A program made the position numbers and the translations under genes. A stretch of 64,000 nucleotides of DNA from Bradyrhizobium elkanii WSM2783 (lineage in GTDB: Bacteria; Pseudomonadota; Alphaproteobacteria; Rhizobiales; Xanthobacteraceae), in contig NZ_AXAP01000001.1 of assembly GCF_000472865.1 (NCBI RefSeq), positions 367,461 through 431,460 on the forward strand. The letters are read 5' to 3'. The notes below the pieces were generated by a model. The model saw nothing but the letters and a program-made list of their open reading frames with translations, was not told the origin of the DNA and did not search any database. This document shows, piece by piece, positions 20,861 to 29,781 of this stretch; positions within the stretch are counted from its first letter, which is position 1; the number at the start of each line of letters is the position of its first letter.

Positions 20861-21955
20861 ATGCCGATGAATCGTCGCTATGTTGTTGTTCTCGCTGTGG
20901 TCGCGGCCATCCTCGCGGCTTTGACCCTCAGCAATATTCGCAATGCGCCGTGGACGAGTTCGGCCGCCCGCTCGGTCGAGCAGCGTGGCCCGCTCTCCGA
21001 TGCCGAGCGCGCCAATATCGAGATCTTCGAGCGGGTCTCGCCTTCGGTCGTGCAGGTGGCGGCGCAGTCCGCCGCCAATCCGCTCAGTGAGGAGGCTGAA
21101 GGCGACGGATCATCCGGAACCGGATTTGTCTGGGACAATGACGGTCATGTCGTCACCAATAACCACGTCGTGCAGGAGGCGAGCGCGCTCGCGATCCGCT
21201 TTGCCTCGGGCGAGGTGGCGCGCGCCGAGCTTGTCGGCACCGCGCCGAATTATGATCTGGCGGTGCTGCGGATCAGGGGCGCGCGCACGCTGCCGCCGCC
21301 GGTTGCGCTCGGCAGTTCGGCCGAGCTTAAGGTCGGGCAATTTGCGTTTGCGATCGGCAATCCGTTCGGCCTCGATCAATCCCTGACCAGCGGCATCATC
21401 AGCGCGCTCAAGCGCCGGCTTCCGACCTCCACCGGGCGCGAGATCGCCAACGTGATCCAGACCGACACCGCGATCAATCCTGGCAATTCGGGCGGGCCGC
21501 TGCTCGATTCTGCCGGAAGGCTGATCGGCGTGACGACGGCCATCCTGTCGCCGTCGGGATCGAACGCCGGCATCGGCTTTGCCGTTCCGGTCGATATCGT
21601 CAACCGCGTGGTCCCCGAACTGATCCGCAACGGTCGCGTGCCGACGCCGGGCATCGGCATTGTCGCCGCCAGCGAGGCGGTTGCCACTCGGTTGGGCACC
21701 GAGGGCGTGATCGTTGTGCGCACCGCGCCCGGTTCTCCGGCAGAGCGTGCCGGAATTCGCGGCGTCGATCTTTCTTCCGGCAATTTGGACGACGTCATCA
21801 CGGCGGCCGACGGCAAGCCGGTCCATCGCCTCTCCGACCTGACCGATCAACTCGAGCAGATCGGTGCCGGGAAGCCGGTGCGGCTCAGCCTGAAGCGCGG
21901 CTCGGAGACGCGCGATATCAATGTCGACATCGTCGACATCGGCCGCACGCAATAA
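20861..21955 (+). CDS. HtrA/DegP-type trypsin-like serine protease with one PDZ domain
   Basis: 364 residues with an N-terminal membrane anchor or uncleaved signal (about 7-24), so the protease faces the periplasm. Catalytic triad: His102 in VVTNNHVV, Asp132 in NYDLAVLRI, Ser210 in NPGNSGGPL. A single PDZ domain follows (about 245-355, GIGIVAASEAV to the C-terminus), as in DegS rather than DegP/DegQ with two. Likely an envelope quality-control or signalling protease. GGGGAG precedes the ATG by 5 bases. Divergently transcribed from ftsH. Confidence 0.93.
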   Translation: MPMNRRYVVVLAVVAAILAALTLSNIRNAPWTSSAARSVEQRGPLSDAERANIEIFERVSPSVVQVAAQSAANPLSEEAEGDGSSGTGFVWDNDGHVVTNNHVVQEASALAIRFASGEVARAELVGTAPNYDLAVLRIRGARTLPPPVALGSSAELKVGQFAFAIGNPFGLDQSLTSGIISALKRRLPTSTGREIANVIQTDTAINPGNSGGPLLDSAGRLIGVTTAILSPSGSNAGIGFAVPVDIVNRVVPELIRNGRVPTPGIGIVAASEAVATRLGTEGVIVVRTAPGSPAERAGIRGVDLSSGNLDDVITAADGKPVHRLSDLTDQLEQIGAGKPVRLSLKRGSETRDINVDIVDIGRTQ

Positions 21956-22101
21956 AATTCCTGTCATTGGTCTGCGAGGGGGCATCCATGCTTCTCATGC
22001 GCCGGCGGGATGGCGCGTCTGCTCTCGTCCGCCGTCGGTTGTGTCGCGGCAAAAATCCGGTAAAACGCCCACCATCTTAAGAAGACTTGAAGGACGGACT
22101 G

Positions 22102-24426
22102 ATGAACATTCTTCCCGGTAATTTGCGTTTCGGTGCGGGCCAGCCGGTCAAGCGTTTGGAGGACCTGCGGCTGCTCACCGGGAAGGGACACTTCATCGAC
22201 GATAGGCCGGAAGACGGCGCGTTGTGGCTCCATGTGCTGCGCTCGCCGCATGCCCACGCCAAGGTTGTTTCGATCGATGTCAGCGCGGCGAAGGAAATGC
22301 CTGGCGTCGAGGCGGTTTATACCGGCGCCGATCTCGTGGCCGACGACATCGGCACCATTCCGACGCTTGCGATCTTCAAGCGGCCGGACGGCTCGCCGAT
22401 GACGGTGCCGCCGCGTCGCCTGCTCGCGCATGAAGTGGTGCGCTTTGCCGGTGAGCCGGTTGCGGTCGTGGTCGCAACCTCGCGCGTGCTGGCGCAGACT
22501 GCGTCCGAAGCGATCGTGGTCGATTACGACGTGCTGCCCTCGGTGGTCGATCCGGTCGAGGCGATCAAGCCTGGTGCGCCTCTGGTGTGGCCGGATGCGC
22601 CCGACAACATCGTCGCCGCCATGAGCTATGGCGATGCCGCCAAGGTTGAGGAAGCCTTCGCGAAGGCAGACCATGTCGTCTCGCTCGATCTCGTCAGCCA
22701 GCGCCTGGTGCCGTCGGCAATGGAGCCGCGTTCGACCATCGCCGAGATCGAGAAGAAGACCGGCCGCCTGATCCTGCATGTCCAATCGCAAACTCCGGGC
22801 TCGACCCGCGACGTGCTGGCGGAAGCGATCCTGAAGCGGCCGAAGGAAAGCGTTCGCGTGCTGGTCGGCGATATCGGCGGCGGCTTTGGGCAGAAGACCA
22901 ATCTCTATCCGGAAGACGGCATCGTCGCCTATGCCGCCACCAAGCTGAACAAGAAGATCCGCTGGCGCGGCGACCGCACCGACGATTTCGTCGGCGGCAC
23001 CCATGGCCGCGACCTCACCTCGACCGGCGAGTTCGCGCTCGACGCCAAGGGCCGCGTCCTTGCCTATCGCGTGCGCTCGATCGGCGGCACCGGCGCCTAT
23101 TCCACCGGCGCGGGCAACATCATTCCGCTGGTGCTCGGGCCGTTCGTGCAGACCGGCGTCTACGATCTGCCGCTGGTGCATTTCGAGGTGAAGTCGGTGA
23201 TGACCCACACCGCGCCGGTCGGCGCCTATCGCGGCGCGGGCCGGCCGGAAGCGGTGTTCATCGTTGAGCGTCTGTTCGACGCCGCGGCGCGCCAGATCGG
23301 CATGGACCCGCGCACCATCCGCAAAGTCAACTACATCAAGCCGGCGCAACTGCCCTACACCAATGCGGTCGGCCAGGTCTATGACTCCGGCGCCTTCGCA
23401 CACATGCTGGAGCGCGCCTCCGATCTCGCCGATTGGAACGGCTTTACCGCGCGCAAGAAGGCCGCCAAGAAGAAGGGCTTGCTCTACGGCCGCGGCTTGA
23501 CCAGCTACATCGAGTGGACGGGCGGCCGCGCGCACACCGAAAAGGTCAGCCTGCATGCGACCGCGGAGGGGCGCATCATCCTGCATTCCGGCACCATGGC
23601 GATGGGGCAGGGCCTGCAGACCACCTATACCCAGATGATCTCGGATACGCTCGGCATTCCCCTGGACAAGATCGACGTCGTGCAGGGCGACACGGATCTG
23701 GCCACCGGTTTCGGCAGCGTCGGCTCGCGCTCGCTGTTCGTCGGCGGCACGGCCGTGGCTGTCTCGACCAACGACATGATCAACAAGGCGCGTGAGAAGG
23801 CGTCCAACGCGCTCGAAGCCTCCGTCGAGGATATCGAATACCGCGACGGTTTCCTCACCGTGGTCGGCACCGACAAGCGCGTCAGCCTGTTCGAAATCGC
23901 CAAGAAGGAAGACGGCGCGCGGCTCTCGGTCGACAGCCAGGGCGAGGTTGACGGCCCGAGCTGGCCGAACGGCACGCATATCTGTGAAGTCGAGATCGAT
24001 CCGGAAACCGGCGTCACGCGCGTGGTGCGTTATACCACGGTCGACGACGTCGGCGTTGCCGTCAACCCGATGCTGGTGACGGGTCAGATTCACGGCGGCG
24101 TCGCGCAAGGCATCGGGCAGGCGCTCTATGAGGGCGTCGCCTATAGCGAGGAAGGCCAGCTCCTGACCGCGACCTATCAGGATTATTGCGTGCCGCGCGC
24201 AGCCGATGTGCCGCCGATCGTGGTCACGCTCGATCCGTCCGCGCCGTGCAAGACCAATCCGCTCGGCGCCAAGGGCTGCGGCGAATCCGGCGCGATCGGC
24301 GGGCCGCCCTGTATCACCAACGGCGTGATGGACGCGCTGAGCGAGCTTGGCATCACGAAGCTCAACACTCCGCTGACGCCGGCAAAGATCTGGCAAGCGA
24401 TCCGGGACGCGAAGGCGACGTCTTAA
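22102..24426 (+). CDS. Xanthine dehydrogenase family molybdopterin-binding (large) subunit
   Basis: 774 residues from ATG 22102 (AAGGA 7 bases upstream). The a/b hammerhead domain spans about 15-130 and the Moco domains the rest. Features: GDIGGGFGQKT (molybdopterin contact), the loop VGAYRGAGRPEA, AMGQGLQTTYTQM and catalytic Glu728 in GAKGCGESGAIGG. The AYRGAGR loop differs from AYRCSFR of carbon monoxide dehydrogenase, so CO oxidation is unlikely; it fits the broad form II CoxL/aldehyde/aromatic hydroxylase group. The usual partners, the 2Fe-2S small subunit and FAD medium subunit, are absent on both sides, so this is an orphan large subunit that must borrow partners or use another electron acceptor. 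Confidence 0.93.
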   Translation: MNILPGNLRFGAGQPVKRLEDLRLLTGKGHFIDDRPEDGALWLHVLRSPHAHAKVVSIDVSAAKEMPGVEAVYTGADLVADDIGTIPTLAIFKRPDGSPMTVPPRRLLAHEVVRFAGEPVAVVVATSRVLAQTASEAIVVDYDVLPSVVDPVEAIKPGAPLVWPDAPDNIVAAMSYGDAAKVEEAFAKADHVVSLDLVSQRLVPSAMEPRSTIAEIEKKTGRLILHVQSQTPGSTRDVLAEAILKRPKESVRVLVGDIGGGFGQKTNLYPEDGIVAYAATKLNKKIRWRGDRTDDFVGGTHGRDLTSTGEFALDAKGRVLAYRVRSIGGTGAYSTGAGNIIPLVLGPFVQTGVYDLPLVHFEVKSVMTHTAPVGAYRGAGRPEAVFIVERLFDAAARQIGMDPRTIRKVNYIKPAQLPYTNAVGQVYDSGAFAHMLERASDLADWNGFTARKKAAKKKGLLYGRGLTSYIEWTGGRAHTEKVSLHATAEGRIILHSGTMAMGQGLQTTYTQMISDTLGIPLDKIDVVQGDTDLATGFGSVGSRSLFVGGTAVAVSTNDMINKAREKASNALEASVEDIEYRDGFLTVVGTDKRVSLFEIAKKEDGARLSVDSQGEVDGPSWPNGTHICEVEIDPETGVTRVVRYTTVDDVGVAVNPMLVTGQIHGGVAQGIGQALYEGVAYSEEGQLLTATYQDYCVPRAADVPPIVVTLDPSAPCKTNPLGAKGCGESGAIGGPPCITNGVMDALSELGITKLNTPLTPAKIWQAIRDAKATS

Positions 24427-24444
24427 GCTCCGCTCGGTCCGCTT

Positions 24445-24565
24445 GTCATTCCGGGGCGCGCGCAGCGCGAACCCGGAATCCATCATGCCGCACTAGCGGT
24501 GAAATGGATTCTCTGATGTGCAATTGCACATCATAGCTCGCGACCTCGTCGCGCCCCGTAATGAC
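24445..24565. repeat. Interspersed inverted repeat, family 3 (copy 1)
   Basis: Begins GTCATTCCGGGGCGCG and ends with the mirror CGCGCCCCGTAATGAC; the inner part carries CCGGAATCCAT and TGATGTGCAATTGCACATCA, itself a perfect palindrome. The second copy is at 26679-26782. It fills most of the gap before lemA. Confidence 0.82.
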
Positions 24566-24647
24566 GAAACCCCGAACGACGAAAAAACTGCAGTTTACGG
24601 CCCCCGATCTGCTACTCTGGCGCGAACGCAGACCGGGGAGAATTGCG

Positions 24648-25256
24648 ATGCGGAAATTTTGGAGCGTGCTGGCGGCGCTGGCGACATTGAGCCTGACCAA
24701 TTGCGGCTACAACGCGATCCAGTCCAATGACGAGCAGGTCAAGTCGAGCTGGTCGGAAGTGGTCAACCAGTATCAGCGCCGCGCCGATCTCGTGCCCAAT
24801 CTCGTCAATACTGTGAAAGGTTTTGCGCAGCAGGAGAAGGACGTGCTGCTCGGCGTCACCAATGCGCGTGCCAAGGTCGGCAGCATCCAGGCGACGCCGG
24901 AAGTGCTGAACGATCCCGCCGCGTTCCAGAAGTTCACGCAGGCGCAGGGTGAACTCACGGGCGCGCTGTCACGGCTTCTGGTCGTGACCGAGAACTATCC
25001 CCAGCTCAAGTCGGACGCGCTGTTCCGCGATCTGGTGTCGCAGCTCGAAGGCACCGAGAACCGCATCACGGTGGCGCGCAACCGCTACATCAAGGCGGTG
25101 CAGGAATATAACGTCGGCATCCGCACGTTCCCGACCAACCTCACCGCGATGCTGTTCGGCTACAAGGAGAGGCCGAACTTTACGGTCGAAAACGAGAGAG
25201 AGATTTCGGTGGCGCCGAAGGTCGATTTCAACCCGTCGCCGGCGCCAGCGAAATAA
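24648..25256 (+). CDS. LemA family lipoprotein
   Basis: 202 residues from ATG 24648 with GGGGAG 7 bases upstream. A lipoprotein signal with lipobox LTNC places it in an envelope membrane. The rest is the helical LemA domain: NAIQSNDEQVKSSWSEVVNQYQRRADLVPNL, ITVARNRYIKAVQEYN and the C-terminal FPTNLTAMLFGYKERPNF. LemA proteins are of uncertain role and nearly always sit with TPM-domain genes, as here: the next gene starts 20 bases downstream. Confidence 0.93.
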   Translation: MRKFWSVLAALATLSLTNCGYNAIQSNDEQVKSSWSEVVNQYQRRADLVPNLVNTVKGFAQQEKDVLLGVTNARAKVGSIQATPEVLNDPAAFQKFTQAQGELTGALSRLLVVTENYPQLKSDALFRDLVSQLEGTENRITVARNRYIKAVQEYNVGIRTFPTNLTAMLFGYKERPNFTVENEREISVAPKVDFNPSPAPAK

Positions 25257-25276
25257 TTCAACGCGATCCGCTTCCG

Positions 25277-26173
25277 ATGAACGCTGCACGCGCCATCCTG
25301 CTTGCGCTGCTGGTGGGCTGGATTTTTCCAGCCTTCGCCGAAATCGCGGTGCCGCCGCTTACCGGCCGCGTCGTCGACACGACTGGCACGCTGTCATCGG
25401 GCGACATCGCCTCGCTGACGCAGACGCTCGAGGATCTCGAGAAGCGCAAGGGCAGCCAGATCGCGGTGCTGATCGTGCCAACCACGGGCGAAGAGACCAT
25501 CGAGCAGTTCTCGATCCGCGTTGCTGAAGCCTGGAAGATCGGCCGCAGGAAAATCGACGACGGCGCGTTGCTCGTCATCGCCAAGAACGATCGCCATCTG
25601 CGGATCGAGGTCGGCTATGGCCTTGAAGGCGTGCTCACGGATGCGGCCACAAGGCGCATCATCGACGAGGTCATCACGCCGAAATTCAAGACCGGCGACT
25701 TCGCTGGCGGCATCGCAGCCGGCATCAACCGGATGATCCGCCTTGTCGACGGCGAACAGTTACCCGCGCCCGAGCCCGAACATTGGCAGGCGCCTAACCT
25801 CTTCGACCAGATCGATCCGTTCAATCCCTTCGTCATCGTCGGAATCTTCGTGCTGGGCTCCTTTCTGCGCACGGTGCTCGGGCGGCTACTCGGCGCCGCC
25901 GCCACCGGCGGCATCGTCGGCTTTTTCGCCTGGATGCTTGCAGGCTCAGTTGCCGCCGCGGTGCTGCTTGCCATCATCGCTGTGGTCGTCACCTTAGTCG
26001 CCGGTAGCTGGGGTTGGGGCGGTCCGGGCGGTTATCAGCGCGGCGGCTGGCCGGGCGGCGGCTATGGCGGCTCCTGGCCCGGCGGCGGCCGCGGCTCCGG
26101 CGACAATGGGGACGGCGGCTTCAGCGGCAGGGGCGGCAGCTTTGGCGGCGGCGGTGCATCGGGGAGCTGGTAG
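25277..26173 (+). CDS. TPM-domain membrane protein (YgcG type) with glycine-rich tail
   Basis: 298 residues. Signal peptide (about 1-21), then the TPM domain (about 25-155; VVDTTGTLSSGDIASLTQTL, GKR-type KRKGSQIAVLIVPTTGEETIEQFS, LRIEVGYGLEGVLTD), two membrane helices (about 192-245) and a Gly/Trp/Ser-rich tail ending in FGGGGASGSW. The tail is typical of YgcG/TPM proteins. TPM domains have been linked to weak phosphatase activity and photosystem repair in plants; in bacteria the role is unclear. Middle gene of the lemA operon. Confidence 0.9.
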   Translation: MNAARAILLALLVGWIFPAFAEIAVPPLTGRVVDTTGTLSSGDIASLTQTLEDLEKRKGSQIAVLIVPTTGEETIEQFSIRVAEAWKIGRRKIDDGALLVIAKNDRHLRIEVGYGLEGVLTDAATRRIIDEVITPKFKTGDFAGGIAAGINRMIRLVDGEQLPAPEPEHWQAPNLFDQIDPFNPFVIVGIFVLGSFLRTVLGRLLGAAATGGIVGFFAWMLAGSVAAAVLLAIIAVVVTLVAGSWGWGGPGGYQRGGWPGGGYGGSWPGGGRGSGDNGDGGFSGRGGSFGGGGASGSW

Positions 26174-26174
26174 C

Positions 26175-26672
26175 ATGGACATCCGGCGCATCAGCAGGCA
26201 CCTCGTCGAACACCGCTGGCGGACGCGGCGTCTGTTTCCGCCGCGCGTGCTCGACGCAATCGAACAGGCGATCAAGGCGGGCGAAGCCACCCATTCCGGC
26301 CAGATCCGTTTCGTCGTTGAAGGTGCGCTCGACGGCGTGCCGTTGTTGCGCAATCAGTTGGCGCGCGAGCGCGCACTCGATGTGTTCGCGCATTTGCGCA
26401 TCTGGGACACCGCACACAATAACGGCGTCCTGATCTACCTCCTACTCGCCGACCGCGACGTCGAGATCGTCGCGGATCGCGGCATCCACGCCAAGGTGGG
26501 CGCGGACGGCTGGGAGGCGATTTGTCGCACAATGGAAGAAGATTTCCGTGCCGGCCGTTTCGAGCACGGCGTGATCAAGGGCATCGAGGCTGTCTCACGC
26601 GAACTCGCCAGGCATTTCCCGCCGCAGGGCCGCGGCCCCAACGAACTGCCGGATGCGCCGGTGGTGATGTAA
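26175..26672 (+). CDS. Second TPM-domain protein, short
   Basis: 165 residues starting at ATG 26175, one base after the stop of the previous gene, with GGGGAGCTGG upstream inside it. A lone TPM domain without signal peptide: RFVVEGALDGVPLLRNQLARERALDVFAHLRIWDTAHNNGVLIYLLLADRDVEIVADRGIH, then EAICRTMEEDFRAGRFEHGVIKGIEAVSRELARHFPP. It should stay in the cytoplasm or associate with the membrane partner. Third gene of the LemA-TPM-TPM operon, an arrangement common in proteobacteria. Confidence 0.9.
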   Translation: MDIRRISRHLVEHRWRTRRLFPPRVLDAIEQAIKAGEATHSGQIRFVVEGALDGVPLLRNQLARERALDVFAHLRIWDTAHNNGVLIYLLLADRDVEIVADRGIHAKVGADGWEAICRTMEEDFRAGRFEHGVIKGIEAVSRELARHFPPQGRGPNELPDAPVVM

Positions 26673-26678
26673 GTGGCG

Positions 26679-26782
26679 GTCATTCCGGGGCGCGAAGCGA
26701 ACCCGGAATCCATTTCGCCAGAGGTGTATGCGGCCTGATGGATTCCGGGCCTGCGCCCAAAGGGGGCGCATCCCCGAATGAC
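26679..26782. repeat. Interspersed inverted repeat, family 3 (copy 2)
   Basis: GTCATTCCGGGGCGCGAAGC at the left is mirrored by GCGCATCCCCGAATGAC at the right, with GAACCCGGAATCCAT and ATGGATTCCGGGCC as inner arms. It starts 7 bases after the second TPM gene. The remainder of the 26673-26996 gap shows nothing recognisable besides the ribosome site of the next gene. Confidence 0.85.
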
Positions 26783-26996
26783 GGCGGGGACAATCGGCGT
26801 CTCGATACCGCCGCAGTTCCAGTCATGTCCGGTTCATCCGGACTTCCTCAAAATTGACGTCATCTGCTTCACAGTCAGTGATGCACGTCGTGATGGCCCG
26901 GAAAGTTCCTTAAATTTCGGTAAGACCTCCAGCCAGTAACGATTTCGCAAGCAATAAAAGTTACCAAATTGTCAACCTAATCTGGAGACTTTGAAC

Positions 26997-28022
26997 GTGA
27001 GTGAGCAAGAGCGCGCCCCGATCCAAGCTGAAGCCGGAGCCAGCGGCGCCGCGCCGGCCGCTCCGTCCGCCGCAAGCGAACCGGTGTCGGCGTCCACGTC
27101 TTCGGAAATCGCAGCCAACCAGGAAGAGACGGCGCCCAAAGCGGACGCTCCCAAGTTCGAGGCGCCCAACTTTGAAGCGCCCAAATCCGACACTCCCAAG
27201 TTCGAAGCCGTCAAGGCCGACGCGCCCAAGGTCGAGCCGACCAACGTCGAGTCGGCCGCAGCAGAAGCACCGCGCACCCCCGGCAAGCTCATGATCATGT
27301 CGCCGGGCGAGCGCATCTGGGACGACGAAGGCGTGGCCGCAAAGCCCGTCAATGACGAACAGCCGGCATCGTCGGGCAAGCGCCGTTTCGCCGCAATGGC
27401 GGCAGTCGTCGCACTCGCGACCGCGGCAGGCGCCATCGGCGGCGCGCTCGCCACCGCAGGCCTCGGCTATTACACCAAGCCCGCGACGGCAGCAGTGGTA
27501 GTGCCGCCGAAGGACACCGCGCTCGAAGCCTCGCTCGCGCGCATCGATGCCGATGTCACCGCACTGAAAGCCGGGCTCGAGCACGCCTCCAAGACCGGAA
27601 CGAGCCAGTTCAGCAAGACCAATGATCGCCTCGACAAGCTCGAGAAGGCGCAAGGAGAGCCGGCCGCGAAGCTCGCCAAGCTCAGCGAGACCGTCGAGAA
27701 GCTGAAGGCTGCTTCAGCCGTGCCGACCCCGGTTGCCGCGGCTCAGCCTGCTGCGGCCAAGGACGTGACCGGCAGTGTGACGCCGCCGGCGACGACGGCG
27801 GCTGCCGCGGCTCCGAAGCCCGAAGTCGGCCGGCTGCCGACCGTGGACGGTTGGGTGCTGCGCGATGTCAGCAATGGCGGTGCACTGATCGAAGGCCGCC
27901 GCGGCCTCTACGAGGTCTATGCCGGCGATCCCGTCCCCGGCCTCGGCCGCGTCGACGCGATCCGCCGACAGGACGGCCGCTGGGTGGTCGTCACCAGCAA
28001 GGGCCTGATCGTCGCGCGCTAG
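26997..28022 (+). CDS. Single-pass membrane protein with APK-repeat segment and coiled coil
   Basis: 341 residues from a GTG at 26997, chosen because GGAG lies 9 bases upstream (a TTG at 26991 is too close). Residues about 35-95 are acidic/alanine-rich with a repeated APKFEAPNFEAPK-like unit. A transmembrane helix lies near 132-155 (AAVVALATAAGAIGGALATAGLGYY), then a coiled coil (about 165-225), an Ala/Pro linker and a C-terminal compact domain beginning DGWVLRDVSNGGALIEGRRGLYEVYAGDPVPGLGRVDAI. I recognise this as a conserved rhizobial protein type of unknown function. The C-terminal domain should be periplasmic. Confidence 0.8.
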   Translation: MSEQERAPIQAEAGASGAAPAAPSAASEPVSASTSSEIAANQEETAPKADAPKFEAPNFEAPKSDTPKFEAVKADAPKVEPTNVESAAAEAPRTPGKLMIMSPGERIWDDEGVAAKPVNDEQPASSGKRRFAAMAAVVALATAAGAIGGALATAGLGYYTKPATAAVVVPPKDTALEASLARIDADVTALKAGLEHASKTGTSQFSKTNDRLDKLEKAQGEPAAKLAKLSETVEKLKAASAVPTPVAAAQPAAAKDVTGSVTPPATTAAAAAPKPEVGRLPTVDGWVLRDVSNGGALIEGRRGLYEVYAGDPVPGLGRVDAIRRQDGRWVVVTSKGLIVAR

Positions 28023-28033
28023 TTTGCAGCTCT

Positions 28034-28119
28034 CGTAGCCCGGGTGGAACGCAGCGCAACCCGGGACGCCTGCATCAACGAGTGGTCCAGGGTTACGCTA
28101 TCGCTCCACCCCGGCTACG
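28034..28119. repeat. Interspersed inverted repeat, family 5
   Basis: CGTAGCCCGGGTGGA at the left mirrors TCCACCCCGGCTACG at the right, with CGCAGCGCAACCCGGGACG and GGGTTACGCTATCGC inside. It begins 12 bases after the preceding gene. A fragment of the same family (GTAGCCCGGGT) occurs at about 29950. Confidence 0.82.
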
Positions 28120-28183
28120 TCCTCACCGCGATGTGAGCCGGGTTTTGACTTGAATACGCCCCTCAGCGCGGTGTTAGTGGGGC

Positions 28184-29749
28184 ATGAGCCGTGCGCTGCG
28201 TTTCCTCACGATCCTGCTCGCCCTGTTGTGCGGCGCCTTGGCGGCGCGCGCCGCGCAGGACGAGGCGCTGGAACGCGGCACCGCAATCACCGACCCATCA
28301 GTGCTCCGTGATCTCGATCACGGCAGGTTCGGTCTCGCCCACATGCTGCCGCCGCAGCGACCTGTCGATCTTCCACTCGACAACGCCGAACTGTTCGCGC
28401 TGCCGTCGATGGCGCCGATCCGCGCCGCGCTCGACCGCGAGTTCGATCGCTACATCGCAAAGCACAAGCAAGATCTTCCGAACGAAATCATCGGGGTCGG
28501 CGACGGCTTCGCGTTCCAGCTGTTCGATCGCGCGCAGCTTTACTCAGCCACGACGCGCTTCGTGCTGGCCGGCATCGTCAGCCGCATGGACCGCGCCTAT
28601 GTCTCACCCGAAAGCTGCGGCGAAATCCGCCTGATCTATCGATTGACACGCGTGGATGCGCCTGTGATCGGCGAGAACGCGGTCTCGCAGCGCCTGCCGA
28701 TGACGCTCAATCTGGTCTTGAGAGCGAAGGGCGAAGGCGCCCGCGATCGAAACGGTGCTGCGATCACTTGCCGCGAGATTGCGCGCCGCTGGCTTGCCAT
28801 TAGCGACGTTTCGTCGGCGGAGGAGGGCGGACTTGAAAAGCTCGCCGGCAAGGATGGTCCTCTCGACTTGATTGGGTATGAGAATATCGAGCAGATCGAG
28901 ACCAATCTGCAGATCGCCCATGCGCCGAAATCGCCAACCCGCGATTTCCGCACCGACTATCTCTTGAAAGTGTTCAACTATGTCAGCGACACTGGCCGCT
29001 TCGAGGAAGCGCCGCTGGAGAACCAGATCGATCGCGATCGCATCCTCGCCGATGAAAACCTGAAGCAGGAATTCAAGAGCTGGCTGCTCGATCCCAGGCA
29101 TTTCGCCGAGCTCGACCGCGGCACGATCCTGATCCCCGAGAAATTCCTCGCCAGGGCAGCGATCGCGCCGACACCTGTTGGCTTCGACCTTTCGGAACTG
29201 CTGCCCGAATATGGGATGATGCGGGCTGAAAGCAGCTCGGCTGCATTTGATGACAATGATGTTGTCGGTGCGCTGAAGAAGGCGGCGCAAGACGGCGCCA
29301 GGTTGCAGAACATCGGCTCGGTCGCGGGCTTCGAACGCCGGCTCAACGATATCACCTGCGCCGGATGCCACCAGACCCGCGGCATCGGCGGCTTCCATTT
29401 CCCCGGTGTCGACTGGATGGCGGCCAAGCCGTCGAACACGACGGTGGTGCCGGCCTCGCCGCATTTCTTCGGCGACCAGGTCCGCCGCCGCGACATCCTG
29501 TCTGCATTTGCCCGTGGCGCGCAGCCGGACTTCTCCCGCGGCTTCTCCAACCGCCCGCAGCTACGCGGCAGCACCGAGCTTGCCGGCACCGAATATGAAG
29601 ACGGCTGGGGCGCCCATTGCTATCAGCAGAGCGCGAAAGCCGCCGACAACGACCCGAGTTTTCGCAACTGGACCTGTGCTGAGGGGCTCGCCTGCCAGGC
29701 CGCCGGCAAGACCTCGCGCATCGGCATGTGCTTCATCAAGAGCCCGTAA
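28184..29749 (+). CDS. Exported protein with a CxxCH haem-type motif, function unknown
   Basis: 521 residues with a signal peptide (about 1-24, cleavage near ARAAQ). The long N-terminal two-thirds match no family I recognise. A CAGCH motif in DITCAGCHQTRGIGGFHFPG (about residues 393-412) could bind one c-type haem, and the following histidine and methionine-poor segment leaves the axial ligand unclear. A cysteine-rich C-terminus (CYQQ, TCAEGLACQ, GMCFIKSP) suggests disulfides in the periplasm. Bacterial proteins of this build appear near redox or metal genes in Rhizobiales; no such neighbour is obvious here. Confidence 0.78.
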   Translation: MSRALRFLTILLALLCGALAARAAQDEALERGTAITDPSVLRDLDHGRFGLAHMLPPQRPVDLPLDNAELFALPSMAPIRAALDREFDRYIAKHKQDLPNEIIGVGDGFAFQLFDRAQLYSATTRFVLAGIVSRMDRAYVSPESCGEIRLIYRLTRVDAPVIGENAVSQRLPMTLNLVLRAKGEGARDRNGAAITCREIARRWLAISDVSSAEEGGLEKLAGKDGPLDLIGYENIEQIETNLQIAHAPKSPTRDFRTDYLLKVFNYVSDTGRFEEAPLENQIDRDRILADENLKQEFKSWLLDPRHFAELDRGTILIPEKFLARAAIAPTPVGFDLSELLPEYGMMRAESSSAAFDDNDVVGALKKAAQDGARLQNIGSVAGFERRLNDITCAGCHQTRGIGGFHFPGVDWMAAKPSNTTVVPASPHFFGDQVRRRDILSAFARGAQPDFSRGFSNRPQLRGSTELAGTEYEDGWGAHCYQQSAKAADNDPSFRNWTCAEGLACQAAGKTSRIGMCFIKSP

Positions 29750-29781
29750 AGCCATGCTATGTCGACACTCGGAGGCCGCCC

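Noticed and set aside
22102..24426. Carbon monoxide dehydrogenase CoxL
   Set aside because: The CO-specific AYRCSFR loop is replaced by AYRGAGR and coxM/coxS are absent.
21964..24486. Minus-strand open frame of about 840 codons opposite the molybdenum enzyme gene
   Set aside because: Length is caused by codon bias of the real gene; the translation is Arg/His/Asp-rich without any motif.
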